Below, piece after piece: positions 1 through 7,351 of a stretch of 16,689 nucleotides of DNA; position 1 is the first letter of the stretch, and each line of letters begins with the position of its first letter. The position numbers and the translations under genes were made by a program. The notes below the pieces were generated by a model, which made no database searches, was not told the DNA's origin, and worked only from the letters and a program-made list of their open reading frames with translations. Where the stretch lies: positions 13,775 to 30,463 of the forward strand of contig DDMR01000068.1 of assembly GCA_002340925.1 (NCBI GenBank), given 5' to 3'. This DNA comes from Actinobacteria bacterium UBA2541. GTDB lineage: Bacteria > Actinomycetota > Actinomycetes > Nanopelagicales > Nanopelagicaceae.

Positions 1-48
1 CCAGCTGCTAAGAAGAAGCCAGCGAAGAAGGCTGCAAAGCGTCGCTAG
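1..48 (+). CDS. hup: HU-type DNA-binding protein, C-terminal tail (5' end outside window)
   Basis: Only the last 15 codons are visible, reading PAAKKKPAKKAAKRR before a TAG stop. Such a Lys/Ala/Pro-rich tail is typical of actinobacterial HU (HupB-like) nucleoid proteins, which carry a histone-H1-like extension after the HU fold; it would bind and compact DNA in the nucleoid. The position next to a terminator and upstream of plsC-gpsA fits the actinobacterial leuD-hup neighbourhood. The globular domain is outside the window, so another Lys-rich protein cannot be excluded. Confidence 0.6.
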   Translation, partial: PAAKKKPAKKAAKRR

Positions 49-66
49 TCGTTAAACAATTCTAAA

Positions 67-95
67 GGGGGAGCCAGAAATGGTTCCCTCTTTTT
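67..95 (+). terminator. Intrinsic terminator after the HU-like gene
   Basis: A 9-bp stem (67-75 GGGGGAGCC with 82-90 GGTTCCCTC, including two G-T pairs) encloses a 6-nt loop AGAAAT and is followed directly by five T residues (91-95). It lies 18 nt after the hup stop codon, so it should end the hup transcript and separate it from plsC. Confidence 0.85.
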
Positions 96-130
96 AATGC
101 AATTTAGTTATTGCGAATTAGGATGTAGGT

Positions 131-907
131 ATGCAATTTGAAGCACCTAGTGGTTATCCGCTTGGAACGAATAAGACTTTTAAAATTGCGGCCACTTTTC
201 TAATTCCACTTTTAACGATACTTACAAAACGTGATTGGCGCGGGGCGAAAAATATTCCTAAATCTGGCCCGGTAATTGTTATTTCAAATCACGTCTCCTA
301 TGCAGATGCTCTTGTCTTTGCCCATTATCTATATGGAAACGGCAGGGCAGTTAGATATCTAGGAAAAGATTCGGTCTTTAGAATTCCGATTTTAGGAAAA
401 ATTATTCTAAGTTCTGGACAGATTCCGGTTGCTCGAGAGTCCGACAAGGCTTCACATGCACTTGATAGCGCTCTGGGATTATTGGAAGCGGGACATTGTG
501 TTGGAATTTATCCCGAGGGAACTCTGACTCGAGATGAAAATTTATGGCCGATGGTTGCCAAGACTGGAATCGCTCGGTTGGCAATTGTCAGCAAAGCCCC
601 AGTAATTCCGGTGGCTCAATGGGGAGATCAGAATTTACTGGCCCCGTATTCAAAGAAGGTAGTGCTGTGGAGGCGAACTAAAATTACATATCTGGCTGGG
701 TCGCCGCTAGATTTCAGCAAGTGGGCAGGGAAAGAGGAAGATCAGGCTGCGCTTATCGAGGCCACCGCGTATGCAATGGCGGAAATTACCAAATTGTTAG
801 AAGAAATTAGGGGAGAATCAGCGCCTGAGCAAATCTTCGATCCGCACAATTCAGATCTACCTAGAACCGGAAACTTCAAGAAGCAGAAAAGAAAAGGAAT
901 TAAATAA
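131..907 (+). CDS. plsC: 1-acyl-sn-glycerol-3-phosphate acyltransferase (PlsC family)
   Basis: This membrane-associated enzyme transfers an acyl chain to lysophosphatidic acid to give phosphatidic acid, the precursor of membrane phospholipids. The 258-residue protein has the family's catalytic HX4D motif (NHVSYAD, H54 and D59), the substrate-binding PEGT motif (residues 128-131) and a later VIPVAQWG block. A hydrophobic stretch around residues 19-31 may anchor it to the membrane, and the C-terminus ends in a basic tail (KKQKRKGIK). The ATG at 131 has AGGA at 120-123, seven bases upstream. The next gene, gpsA, starts directly after the stop; GpsA makes glycerol-3-phosphate, so the pair forms consecutive parts of one pathway. 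The exact acyl acceptor cannot be read from sequence, and other acyltransferases share these motifs. Confidence 0.9.
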   Translation: MQFEAPSGYPLGTNKTFKIAATFLIPLLTILTKRDWRGAKNIPKSGPVIVISNHVSYADALVFAHYLYGNGRAVRYLGKDSVFRIPILGKIILSSGQIPVARESDKASHALDSALGLLEAGHCVGIYPEGTLTRDENLWPMVAKTGIARLAIVSKAPVIPVAQWGDQNLLAPYSKKVVLWRRTKITYLAGSPLDFSKWAGKEEDQAALIEATAYAMAEITKLLEEIRGESAPEQIFDPHNSDLPRTGNFKKQKRKGIK

Positions 908-1906
908 ATGTCAAAAGTTACAGTCCTTGGTTCTGGTGCCTGGGGAACAACCCTGGCACAAGTTCTCTGCGATTCTGGCCAAGATGTTTTAATTTGGGGC
1001 CGTAATTCTGATGTTGTAAATGAAATAAATAGCAAGAATACAAATAGTAAATATCTACCAGGCGTTGTTCTTCCTTCCCAACTTCGTGCAGGCGTTGATA
1101 TTCAAGAGGCCTTTGATTTCGGAGACTCACTCGTGCTGGCTATTCCAGCGCAATCTCTTCGCGAGAATTTATCGGGCTGGGTAAATAACTTCCCAATTGA
1201 AAAGCCAGTCATAAGCACGCTAAAGGGAATTGAAGCCAAAACCCAACTTCGCAGCACCGAAGTTGTGACAGAAATATTAGGAATCCCGCCAGCAAGAATT
1301 GGTTTAATTACTGGTCCAAACTTGGCAGGCGAGCTCTCCTTGCGCCAACCAGCAGGCGCGGTTGCTGCATCTTCGAACGCTGAAATTTCACAGTTAATGA
1401 TTGACGCATTCACAACACCATATTTCCGAATTTATCCATCAGAAGATTTAGTAGGTTGTGAACTAGCAGGCGCTGCAAAGAGCGTTATTGCACTTGCAGT
1501 TGGTATGGCAATCGGACTTGGACTTGGCGAAAATACCCAAGCAATGATTATTACTCGTGGCCTCAGTGAAGTTGCTAGATTTGGAAATGGTTATGGAGCA
1601 AATCCACTTACCAACCTTGGTCTAGCCGGAATGGGTGATCTCGTTGCATCTTGTGGATCAGGTTTATCTCGAAATAGAACTTTTGGTGAAGCGCTCGGCA
1701 GAAGCGGCACAATGGCACAAGCACGAATTGAAGTTGCAAAGACTGTTGAAGGCGTTGCCTCTGCTCCTGCGATTCTTGAACTTGCGCACCGAGTCGGAGT
1801 AGAAGTTCCGATTATTGAAGTTGTGGCAGATGTAGTGGGCGATCGAATCTCACCAAGTGAAGCAATGGGTCGATTAATGACCGTAAGCATGGCTGCCGAG
1901 CTGTAA
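908..1906 (+). CDS. gpsA: Glycerol-3-phosphate dehydrogenase [NAD(P)+]
   Basis: GpsA reduces dihydroxyacetone phosphate to sn-glycerol-3-phosphate in the cytoplasm, supplying the backbone for phospholipids. The 332-residue length is normal for the family. The N-terminus has the Rossmann dinucleotide-binding motif GSGAWG (residues 8-13); a STLKGIE block follows, then GLITGPNLAGE, and the segment AGAAKSVIALAVGM contains the expected active-site lysine (K191). The ATG directly follows the plsC stop (TAAATG), with AAGGA at 894-898 as ribosome binding site inside the plsC end. The stop codon TAA shares one base with the ddl start (TAATG), so the two are probably translationally coupled. Confidence 0.97.
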   Translation: MSKVTVLGSGAWGTTLAQVLCDSGQDVLIWGRNSDVVNEINSKNTNSKYLPGVVLPSQLRAGVDIQEAFDFGDSLVLAIPAQSLRENLSGWVNNFPIEKPVISTLKGIEAKTQLRSTEVVTEILGIPPARIGLITGPNLAGELSLRQPAGAVAASSNAEISQLMIDAFTTPYFRIYPSEDLVGCELAGAAKSVIALAVGMAIGLGLGENTQAMIITRGLSEVARFGNGYGANPLTNLGLAGMGDLVASCGSGLSRNRTFGEALGRSGTMAQARIEVAKTVEGVASAPAILELAHRVGVEVPIIEVVADVVGDRISPSEAMGRLMTVSMAAEL

Positions 1907-2943
1907 TGAGCAAAATTAAAGTTGGAATTGTATGTGGCGGAAAATCTAGCGAGCATGAAATTTCATGCATCTCTGCTGCGGGCGTTCTATCTGCAATAGA
2001 TCTTGATAAATACGAGCCGCTTTTAATTGGAATCACAAAGTCCGGAACCTGGGTTCTTCCACCTGTGGATTACCAATTAACAATTCAAGGTGACGTTCTA
2101 CCTGAAATCAAAGACGGACTTCCAGAAACCAGCATTGAAAAATTAGATATAGATTTATTGTTCCCAGTGCTTCACGGACCTTATGGCGAAGATGGAACTT
2201 TCCAGGGTCAATGCGAAATGGCGGGAATTAAATATGTTGGCTCTGGTGTATTGGCCAGCGCAGCCGGTATGGATAAATCTTTTGCTAAGCCGATCTTTCA
2301 ATCACATGGCTTAGAAGTTGCGCCAGGAATGGTAATTCACGAACGTGATTGGCAGATTGATGAAGTGCGAATTCTGGCCAGTGCGACGAAATTTGGTAAT
2401 CCACTCTTTGTTAAGCCAGCGCGCAGTGGATCAAGTCGTGGCACAAGCAAAGTCAAAAACGTTAAAGAGTTAAAGACTGCAATAAATTTCGCGCTGCAGT
2501 TCGACACAAAAATATTAGTTGAAAGCGCGGTAGTTGGGCGCGAAATCGAGTGTGCAATTCTTCAGTTAAATGGGGTTGCAGTCGCTTCTCCGGTCGGTGA
2601 GATAAAGATTTTAGGTGACCACGAGTTCTATGATTTTGATGCTAAGTATCTAGATGATTCAACCCAATTGGTCGTACCAGCAGTTCTGCCATTTGGAGTT
2701 CAGGAAGAGATTCAAAATTATGCCACCCAGGCGTTTGACGCACTAGGTTGCGAAGGACTTGCCCGAGTCGACTTCTTTTACACCGGCGATTCGATCATTA
2801 TTAATGAGATAAACACAATGCCTGGATTTACGGCTACATCGGTATTTCCAAAGCTCTGGGCGGCCGGTGGAATTGGATATGCCGAGTTGATTACAAACTT
2901 AATTGAGGCCGCAATAGCGCGCCCATTAAATGTGACGCGCTAA
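1906..2943 (+). CDS. ddl: D-alanine--D-alanine ligase
   Basis: Ddl joins two D-alanines using ATP, giving the dipeptide that ends the peptidoglycan stem peptide; it acts in the cytoplasm. The 345-residue protein is an ATP-grasp enzyme. It starts with the family signature GGKSSEHEISCISA (E16 in the catalytic N-terminal triad region), then has LHGPYGEDGTFQG, the ATP-binding KPARSGSSRGTSKV segment, and the metal-binding end RVDFF (287-291) plus NEINTMPG (300-307). The start ATG overlaps the gpsA stop by one base and lacks a strong Shine-Dalgarno sequence, which suggests coupling to gpsA translation. It is the last gene of the plsC-gpsA-ddl run and converges on the gene at 2964-3200. Confidence 0.97.
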   Translation: MSKIKVGIVCGGKSSEHEISCISAAGVLSAIDLDKYEPLLIGITKSGTWVLPPVDYQLTIQGDVLPEIKDGLPETSIEKLDIDLLFPVLHGPYGEDGTFQGQCEMAGIKYVGSGVLASAAGMDKSFAKPIFQSHGLEVAPGMVIHERDWQIDEVRILASATKFGNPLFVKPARSGSSRGTSKVKNVKELKTAINFALQFDTKILVESAVVGREIECAILQLNGVAVASPVGEIKILGDHEFYDFDAKYLDDSTQLVVPAVLPFGVQEEIQNYATQAFDALGCEGLARVDFFYTGDSIIINEINTMPGFTATSVFPKLWAAGGIGYAELITNLIEAAIARPLNVTR

Positions 2944-2965
2944 CTTAATAAGTTAAATAGTTTTT
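2941..2965 (+). terminator. Weak possible terminator after ddl
   Basis: A 6-bp AT-rich hairpin (2941-2946 TAACTT with 2950-2955 AAGTTA, loop AAT) begins in the ddl stop codon and a run of five T residues follows at 2961-2965. The stem is weak and the T-run starts five bases after it, so this is only a candidate. It sits in the 20-nt gap between converging genes. Confidence 0.3.
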
Positions 2966-3200
2966 AGTAAGTAGTTACTGGGCAGGTCAAGGTGCGAGTA
3001 ATTCCCGGCACAGCTTGAACCTTCGCCAAGATCGCGCGACCGAGTTCTTCCATGCTTGGTGATTCGGCACGCATGATTACATCGTAAGGTCCGGTAACAC
3101 CCTCAGCGAGAGTTACACCAGCTATGGCTGAGACTGCTTTTGCTACACCAGAGGCCTTGCCGACTTCAGTTTGAATAAGAATGTATACCTGAACTGACAT
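2964..3200 (-). CDS. Stand-alone Lrp/AsnC ligand-binding (RAM) domain protein
   Basis: This 78-residue protein corresponds to the C-terminal RAM (AsnC_trans_reg) domain of Lrp/AsnC regulators without the N-terminal DNA-binding helix-turn-helix. Visible family features are the opening beta strand VQVYILIQTEVG, the central GPYDVIMRAE segment and the end MEELGRAILAKVQAVPGITRTLT. Such single-domain proteins form oligomeric rings and may bind amino acids; their role is not well defined, and this one cannot bind DNA through an HTH. The ATG (3198-3200) has AGGAG (3209-3213 on the + strand as CTCCT) eight bases upstream. It is divergent from thiL and convergent with ddl. A similar small gene is commonly found beside thiL in actinobacteria, as I recall. 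Confidence 0.88.
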   Translation of the reverse strand: MSVQVYILIQTEVGKASGVAKAVSAIAGVTLAEGVTGPYDVIMRAESPSMEELGRAILAKVQAVPGITRTLTCPVTTY

Positions 3201-3285
3201 TTGAATTGCTCCTAAATTTTCCTGCTGGCCACAGCGTCGTGATTGCAGAGTTAAAGGCTACCGCCTCTAGAGTTGGTTTGGGAAT

Positions 3286-3300
3286 TAATATTTTAGGGAG
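3286..3300 (+). promoter_or_regulatory. Candidate -10 element and ribosome binding site of thiL
   Basis: TAATAT at 3286-3291 resembles a -10 hexamer, and AGGGAG at 3295-3300 is a good Shine-Dalgarno sequence eight bases before the thiL ATG. No matching -35 box is visible at normal spacing, so the -10 call is tentative while the ribosome binding site is firm. Transcription from this -10 would leave a very short leader. Confidence 0.4.
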
Positions 3301-3308
3301 AACCGACC

Positions 3309-4226
3309 ATGGCTAGCGAGTCCGAGTTAATTGCGGCGCTTACTGCGGTTTTTAAGCTCTCGGATGCCAATGTTCGCGAGAGCGTTCTAATTGGAATTGG
3401 CGATGACGGAGCGGTAATCGCACCGAGCTTGAACAAGTTGGTTCTTGCTGCAGATATGGCGGTCGAAGGCGTGCACTTCAATCGCAAATGGTCAACCTTG
3501 CGCGAAATCGGCGCGAAGATTACCGCAGCTAACTTGGCTGATATTTATGCAATGGGTGGCGAGCCAAAATATTTATTGGTAAGCGCGGGTTTAACTGCTG
3601 ATTTTGGAATTACTGAAATTACCGAACTTGCAATGGGGATTGCAGATGAAGCCGCGCTAGTTGGTGCATCTGTTGTGGGTGGCGATATTTCGAGAGCCGA
3701 TCAATTAGTGATTTCGATATCGGTATTCGGTGAAGTCGAAAATCCGATAACCCGTTCCGGAGCGAAGGTAGGAGATTCGGTAATTATCTCTGGGTTACCC
3801 GGGAAATCTGCTGCTGGGCTGATCCAACTTCAAAGCGGCATCACGGAATCATCTTTTGTATCAGCCCACAAAAAACCAATAGTTAACTATAAATTAGCTA
3901 AGAAGTTTCAAGGCGTGAATGCAATGTGCGATGTCAGCGATGGCCTGCTTTCAGAGCTAAATCACATTGCGAACGCCTCAGGCGTTGGAATCGAATTGGA
4001 ATCTAAATTGATTGCCGAAACACCTGGGTTCAAAGATTTGGAAGTGGCAACTAAAGGTGATATTTGGGAATTTGTTTTATCGGGCGGTGAAGATCATATA
4101 TTTGTTGCCACTACATCTAGCGACATCCCCGAGGGTGCGCATGTGATTGGCAAGGTTGTCTCAGGAACAGGTGTAAAGGTTTCTGGAATTTCGAAATTAC
4201 CTGCAATTGGCTTCCGCCACTTTTAA
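3309..4226 (+). CDS. thiL: Thiamine-monophosphate kinase
   Basis: ThiL phosphorylates thiamine monophosphate with ATP to give thiamine diphosphate, the active cofactor, in the last step of thiamine biosynthesis. The 305-residue protein belongs to the PurM/AIR-synthase-like fold. Diagnostic motifs in order are GIGDDGAVI (29-37, metal-binding D32/D33), AADMAVEGVHF (47-57, D49 and H56), ANLADIYAMGGEP, VVGGDISRAD, DVSDGLLSELNHIA and LSGGEDHIF near the C-terminus. The ATG at 3309 has AGGGAG eight bases upstream. It appears to be transcribed alone, diverging from the RAM-domain gene and converging with rpmB, whose stop lies only seven bases past the thiL stop. Confidence 0.96.
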   Translation: MASESELIAALTAVFKLSDANVRESVLIGIGDDGAVIAPSLNKLVLAADMAVEGVHFNRKWSTLREIGAKITAANLADIYAMGGEPKYLLVSAGLTADFGITEITELAMGIADEAALVGASVVGGDISRADQLVISISVFGEVENPITRSGAKVGDSVIISGLPGKSAAGLIQLQSGITESSFVSAHKKPIVNYKLAKKFQGVNAMCDVSDGLLSELNHIANASGVGIELESKLIAETPGFKDLEVATKGDIWEFVLSGGEDHIFVATTSSDIPEGAHVIGKVVSGTGVKVSGISKLPAIGFRHF

Positions 4227-4233
4227 AAATTAA

Positions 4234-4419
4234 TTAACGAGTTACTTTTCCAGCCTTAAGGCATGAAGCACAAACGTTCTGACGCTTAGGTGTTCCGCCT
4301 ACAAGGGTGCGAACGCGTTGAATATTTGGATTCCAACGGCGACGGGTCTTGCGCATTGAGTGGGAGACCTTGTTGCCGAAGCTAGGACCTTTGCCGCAGA
4401 TATCGCAGTTAGAGGACAC
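4234..4419 (-). CDS. rpmB: 50S ribosomal protein L28 (zinc-binding form)
   Basis: L28 is a small structural protein of the large ribosomal subunit. I take the GTG at 4417-4419 as start, giving 61 residues beginning VSSNCDICGKGPSFGNKVSHS, because it has AGGGAG at the right distance upstream and matches the usual L28 N-terminus. An in-frame ATG seven codons upstream (4438-4440) would add residues that L28 proteins lack, and it would place the Shine-Dalgarno sequence inside the coding region. Two CxxC pairs (C5/C8 and C50/C53) form a zinc ribbon, so this is the C+ paralogue rather than the zinc-independent form that some actinobacteria induce under zinc limitation. It is divergent from recG and convergent with thiL. 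Confidence 0.95.
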   Translation of the reverse strand: MSSNCDICGKGPSFGNKVSHSMRKTRRRWNPNIQRVRTLVGGTPKRQNVCASCLKAGKVTR

Positions 4420-4443
4420 GGTGTTTCTCCCTTGAATCAAGTT

Positions 4444-4471
4444 AAATTACGGGTTTCGCAATAAGTCGCAA
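4444..4471 (-). promoter_or_regulatory. Candidate rpmB promoter
   Basis: On the minus strand, TTGCGA (4466-4471) and TAATTT (4444-4449) are spaced by 16 bases and resemble -35 and -10 boxes. Transcription would start near 4437, giving a leader of about 18 nt that still contains the AGGGAG ribosome binding site before the GTG. The -35 is one copy of a direct repeat (TCGCAA on the + strand at 4456 and 4466, ten bases apart), which could mark a regulator site. Confidence 0.45.
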
Positions 4472-4477
4472 AGATTA

Positions 4478-4493
4478 CCCCGTCTACACGGGG
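4478..4493. repeat. Perfect inverted repeat between rpmB and recG
   Basis: CCCCGT-CTAC-ACGGGG forms a perfect 6-bp GC-rich stem with a 4-nt loop. No T-run follows in either direction, so it is not a standard intrinsic terminator. It lies just upstream of the candidate rpmB -35 box and about 30 nt before the recG start, so it could be an operator or a leader hairpin of recG. Confidence 0.55.
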
Positions 4494-4523
4494 ATTGGCT
4501 AATCCGCGCGAGAAGATAGGCCC

Positions 4524-4550
4524 ATGGCAACTATGGCAACAATGGCAACA
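4524..4550 (+). repeat. 9-nt tandem repeat, three copies, over the recG start
   Basis: ATGGCAACT, ATGGCAACA and ATGGCAACA lie head to tail, each encoding Met-Ala-Thr and each supplying an in-frame start codon. Copy-number change by slippage would keep the reading frame while moving the first ATG relative to the ribosome binding site. Confidence 0.9.
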
Positions 4551-6758
4551 CTTACAGATCGCCTAAAGGGCATCATCGGGGACCGAACGGCCGATGCCCT
4601 AAAAGCTGTATTTGGGATGTCTACGGTCGAAGACCTGCTTCGACACTATCCAAGGCGCTATGTGGTGCGTGGTGAATTTTCGGATATCTCGAGCCTGATT
4701 GAAGGCGATGAAGTGACAGTGTTAGCAGAAATTGCGGCCGTAAAAACTCGGCGGGCAAATGGTCGCAATATTTTGGAAGTTAATGTCACTGATGGCAGCG
4801 CAGTTATGTCACTCACCTTCTTCAACCAGCCTTGGCGTGAGAAGGAATTAAAGATTGGCAAGACCGGAATGTTTGCTGGCAAGGTTGGATCATTTAATGG
4901 CAAGCGCCAACTTTCACATCCGGATTATCAATTAATTCCTGATGGTGATGATGTCGATTCTGCGCTCGCAGCTTTTGCCGGAAAATATCTTCCGGTCTAT
5001 CCAGCTGGCGGCAAGATGCCATCATGGAAAATCTCGCAATGTGTTGAATTAGTTCTGGATTCACTCGGTGAGGTTGAAGATTATTTACCAGCAGATGTCA
5101 TAAAAGAATTTGGATACCCAACTCTTAAAGGCGCCTTCACATCAATTCATAAACCGGAATCTCTAGAAGCAGCTGATTTAGCAAGATTACGATTAACTTT
5201 TGATGAGGCGATCTTGCTTCAACTTTTACTTGCTGGTCGACGCGCAGAATTAAAAGCTCTTGATGCAACCCCACGCAAAATTGCTACAAATGGCCTAGTT
5301 AGCACCTTTGAATCGAAGCTACCCTTTAAATATACAAGTGGTCAGATCGAAGTAAATAGCGAGATCGAAAGTGATATGCAGCAACCACATCCAATGCATC
5401 GCTTGTTGCAAGGTGAAGTTGGTTCGGGTAAAACTGTTATTGCACTTCGAGCAATGCTCTCGGTTATCGAATCTGGAGGACAAGCTGCGCTTCTTGCTCC
5501 AACAGAGGTATTGGCTGCGCAACACTTTAAAACAATCTCAAATCTGCTCGGTGATTTAGCGCAGGCTGGAACGTTGCAGGGAAGTGGTGAAGGAACCCAA
5601 CTTGCGCTCCTCACTGGATCTTTGAACGCTAATCAGAAACGTGAAGTGCTAGGAAGAATTGCAAACGGTGAAGCCGGAATTGTTATCGGAACGCATGCCC
5701 TAATCAGTGAGGGAGTTGAGTTCCACGATTTAGCACTTGTAGTTGTTGATGAACAACATAGATTCGGAGTCGAGCAGCGCGATGCGCTGCGAATGAAGGC
5801 AACTAAGCCACCGCACTTATTAGTTATGACTGCAACTCCGATTCCAAGAACAGTCGCTATGACAATCTTCGGAGATTTGGATGTTTCTACTTTGCGCCAA
5901 TTGCCAAGTGGAAGAAGTCCGATTACGACACATGTGATTCCGGTTTTGGAGAAGCCGCACTATTTAGATCGCGCATGGGAGCGCGTGAAAGAGGAAGTCG
6001 CGAAAGGGCATCAGGTTTATATCGTTGCGCCACGGATTTCAGAATCCAGCGAAGATTCACCTAAGGCAAAGATTTCAGCGGCAGATATTGCGATGGCAAA
6101 GATGATGGGCGATGAAATTACTAGCGAAGAATTAGCTGGCACCGAGAAGATGACAAGCGTTGAGGAACTTGCTCCAAAATTAGCGACTGGCGCACTCAAG
6201 GGATTAAAGCTGGCACCGCTTCATGGGCGCCAAAGCGCAGAGTTAAAAGATGAAACCATGACTGCATTTTCGAAGGGTCAAATCGATGTTCTTGTTGCAA
6301 CAACGGTAATTGAAGTTGGCGTAGACGTTCCTAATGCATCGATGATGGTGATTATGGATGCCGATAGATTTGGTGTTTCACAATTACATCAATTGCGAGG
6401 ACGTGTTGGTCGCGGAACAACTCCGGGCCTTTGTTTATTAGTTTCTGGCGCGGCTGAAGATTCGCCGGCAATGGCAAGGTTAAGCGCTGTAGCTGGCACC
6501 CTTGATGGGTTCGAGCTTTCAAGAATTGATTTGGATCAACGCCGCGAAGGTGATGTATTGGGCCGGGCGCAATCAGGAACAAAATCACATTTGAGATTGC
6601 TAAGAGTTTTACGTGACGAAGCACTTATTGAAGAAGCTCGAAGAGTTGCAGTTGATTTAATTGCGGAGGATTCAAAGTTGGCGAGCCATCCAGCTTTGGC
6701 AGCTCAAGTAGCAATTTTGAAGGAAGAAGAACGTTCGGCTTTCTTGGACAAGGGCTAG
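4524..6758 (+). CDS. recG: ATP-dependent DNA helicase RecG
   Basis: RecG is a superfamily 2 DNA translocase that remodels stalled replication forks and branches such as Holliday junctions. The 744-residue protein has the N-terminal OB-fold wedge region (about residues 55-150) followed by two helicase domains: Walker A GEVGSGKT (297-304), the RecG-specific DEQH box (409-412, then RFG), MTATPIPRT (motif III), LHGR, TTVIEVGVDVPNA, and motif VI QLRGRVGRG (623-631). The start lies in three tandem copies of ATGGCAAC(T/A), so ATGs at 4524, 4533 and 4542 are all in frame. The only Shine-Dalgarno-like bases (GATAGG, 4515-4520) are close to the first. It is the first gene of the long operon, and rsmD follows 17 nt later. 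Confidence 0.97.
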   Translation: MATMATMATLTDRLKGIIGDRTADALKAVFGMSTVEDLLRHYPRRYVVRGEFSDISSLIEGDEVTVLAEIAAVKTRRANGRNILEVNVTDGSAVMSLTFFNQPWREKELKIGKTGMFAGKVGSFNGKRQLSHPDYQLIPDGDDVDSALAAFAGKYLPVYPAGGKMPSWKISQCVELVLDSLGEVEDYLPADVIKEFGYPTLKGAFTSIHKPESLEAADLARLRLTFDEAILLQLLLAGRRAELKALDATPRKIATNGLVSTFESKLPFKYTSGQIEVNSEIESDMQQPHPMHRLLQGEVGSGKTVIALRAMLSVIESGGQAALLAPTEVLAAQHFKTISNLLGDLAQAGTLQGSGEGTQLALLTGSLNANQKREVLGRIANGEAGIVIGTHALISEGVEFHDLALVVVDEQHRFGVEQRDALRMKATKPPHLLVMTATPIPRTVAMTIFGDLDVSTLRQLPSGRSPITTHVIPVLEKPHYLDRAWERVKEEVAKGHQVYIVAPRISESSEDSPKAKISAADIAMAKMMGDEITSEELAGTEKMTSVEELAPKLATGALKGLKLAPLHGRQSAELKDETMTAFSKGQIDVLVATTVIEVGVDVPNASMMVIMDADRFGVSQLHQLRGRVGRGTTPGLCLLVSGAAEDSPAMARLSAVAGTLDGFELSRIDLDQRREGDVLGRAQSGTKSHLRLLRVLRDEALIEEARRVAVDLIAEDSKLASHPALAAQVAILKEEERSAFLDKG

Positions 6759-6775
6759 CAGGTTACGGTTCTCCA

Positions 6776-7351
6776 ATGAGAATCATTGCTGGAAGCAGTA
6801 AAGGCAAGAGCCTTTTTTCACCAACAGGTAAAACACGTCCGACCTCAGATCGGGCTCGCGAAGGTCTGTTCTCTTCTCTCGAATCCGAATTCGGTTCGAT
6901 GTCTGAGCTGAATTTTCTTGATCTATTCTCTGGATCTGGGGCTGTGGGCGTTGAGGCCCTTTCACGAGGCGCAGCAAGTGTTTACTCAATCGAAGATCAT
7001 GCCCCTACAGCCGCAATCGCAGCAAAGAATTTTGGTTTAGTAAAAAGTGAGTCAGGTAAATTCACTGTTATAACTTCAACAGCTGAAAGATTTGTAGCCA
7101 CACCACATCAGGCATCGTTCGACATAATATTTATGGATCCACCTTATGAAGTAGAAAATAGTGTTATCGAGAAATTACTATCTGAGATTCATTCAAATAA
7201 TTTGCTAAAGCGCAATGGAATAATTGCAATCGAACGTGAGACCAAGAAGGCGCAATTTGCTTGGCCTGCGCCATTTATCGAGGAGAAAGTCCGCTCATAT
7301 GGACAGGGAAGTATCTTCTACGGCGGATACTCTGCTAGCGTTTTGCCGTGA
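6776..7351 (+). CDS. rsmD: 16S rRNA (guanine(966)-N(2))-methyltransferase
   Basis: RsmD uses S-adenosylmethionine to methylate G966 of 16S rRNA in the small subunit. The 191-residue protein starts MRIIAGSSKGKSLFSP and has the family's TRPTSDRAREGLFSSLES segment, the SAM-binding DLFSGSGAVGVEAL (from D49) and the catalytic DPPY (121-124). It begins 17 nt after recG; upstream there is only a weak AGGT-type ribosome binding site. Its TGA stop overlaps the coaD GTG start by four bases (GTGA), so coaD is probably translated by coupling. The recG-rsmD-coaD order is a classic actinobacterial and Firmicute arrangement. Confidence 0.95.
   Translation: MRIIAGSSKGKSLFSPTGKTRPTSDRAREGLFSSLESEFGSMSELNFLDLFSGSGAVGVEALSRGAASVYSIEDHAPTAAIAAKNFGLVKSESGKFTVITSTAERFVATPHQASFDIIFMDPPYEVENSVIEKLLSEIHSNNLLKRNGIIAIERETKKAQFAWPAPFIEEKVRSYGQGSIFYGGYSASVLP

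Noticed and set aside
742..1413. Several antisense open frames across the plsC-gpsA region
   Set aside because: They overlap two well-supported genes and show only mirrored codon bias, with no initiation signals.
4420..4440. ATG at 4438-4440 as the start of rpmB
   Set aside because: It would put the AGGGAG ribosome binding site inside the coding region and add seven residues not seen in L28; the GTG at 4417-4419 fits both spacing and family.
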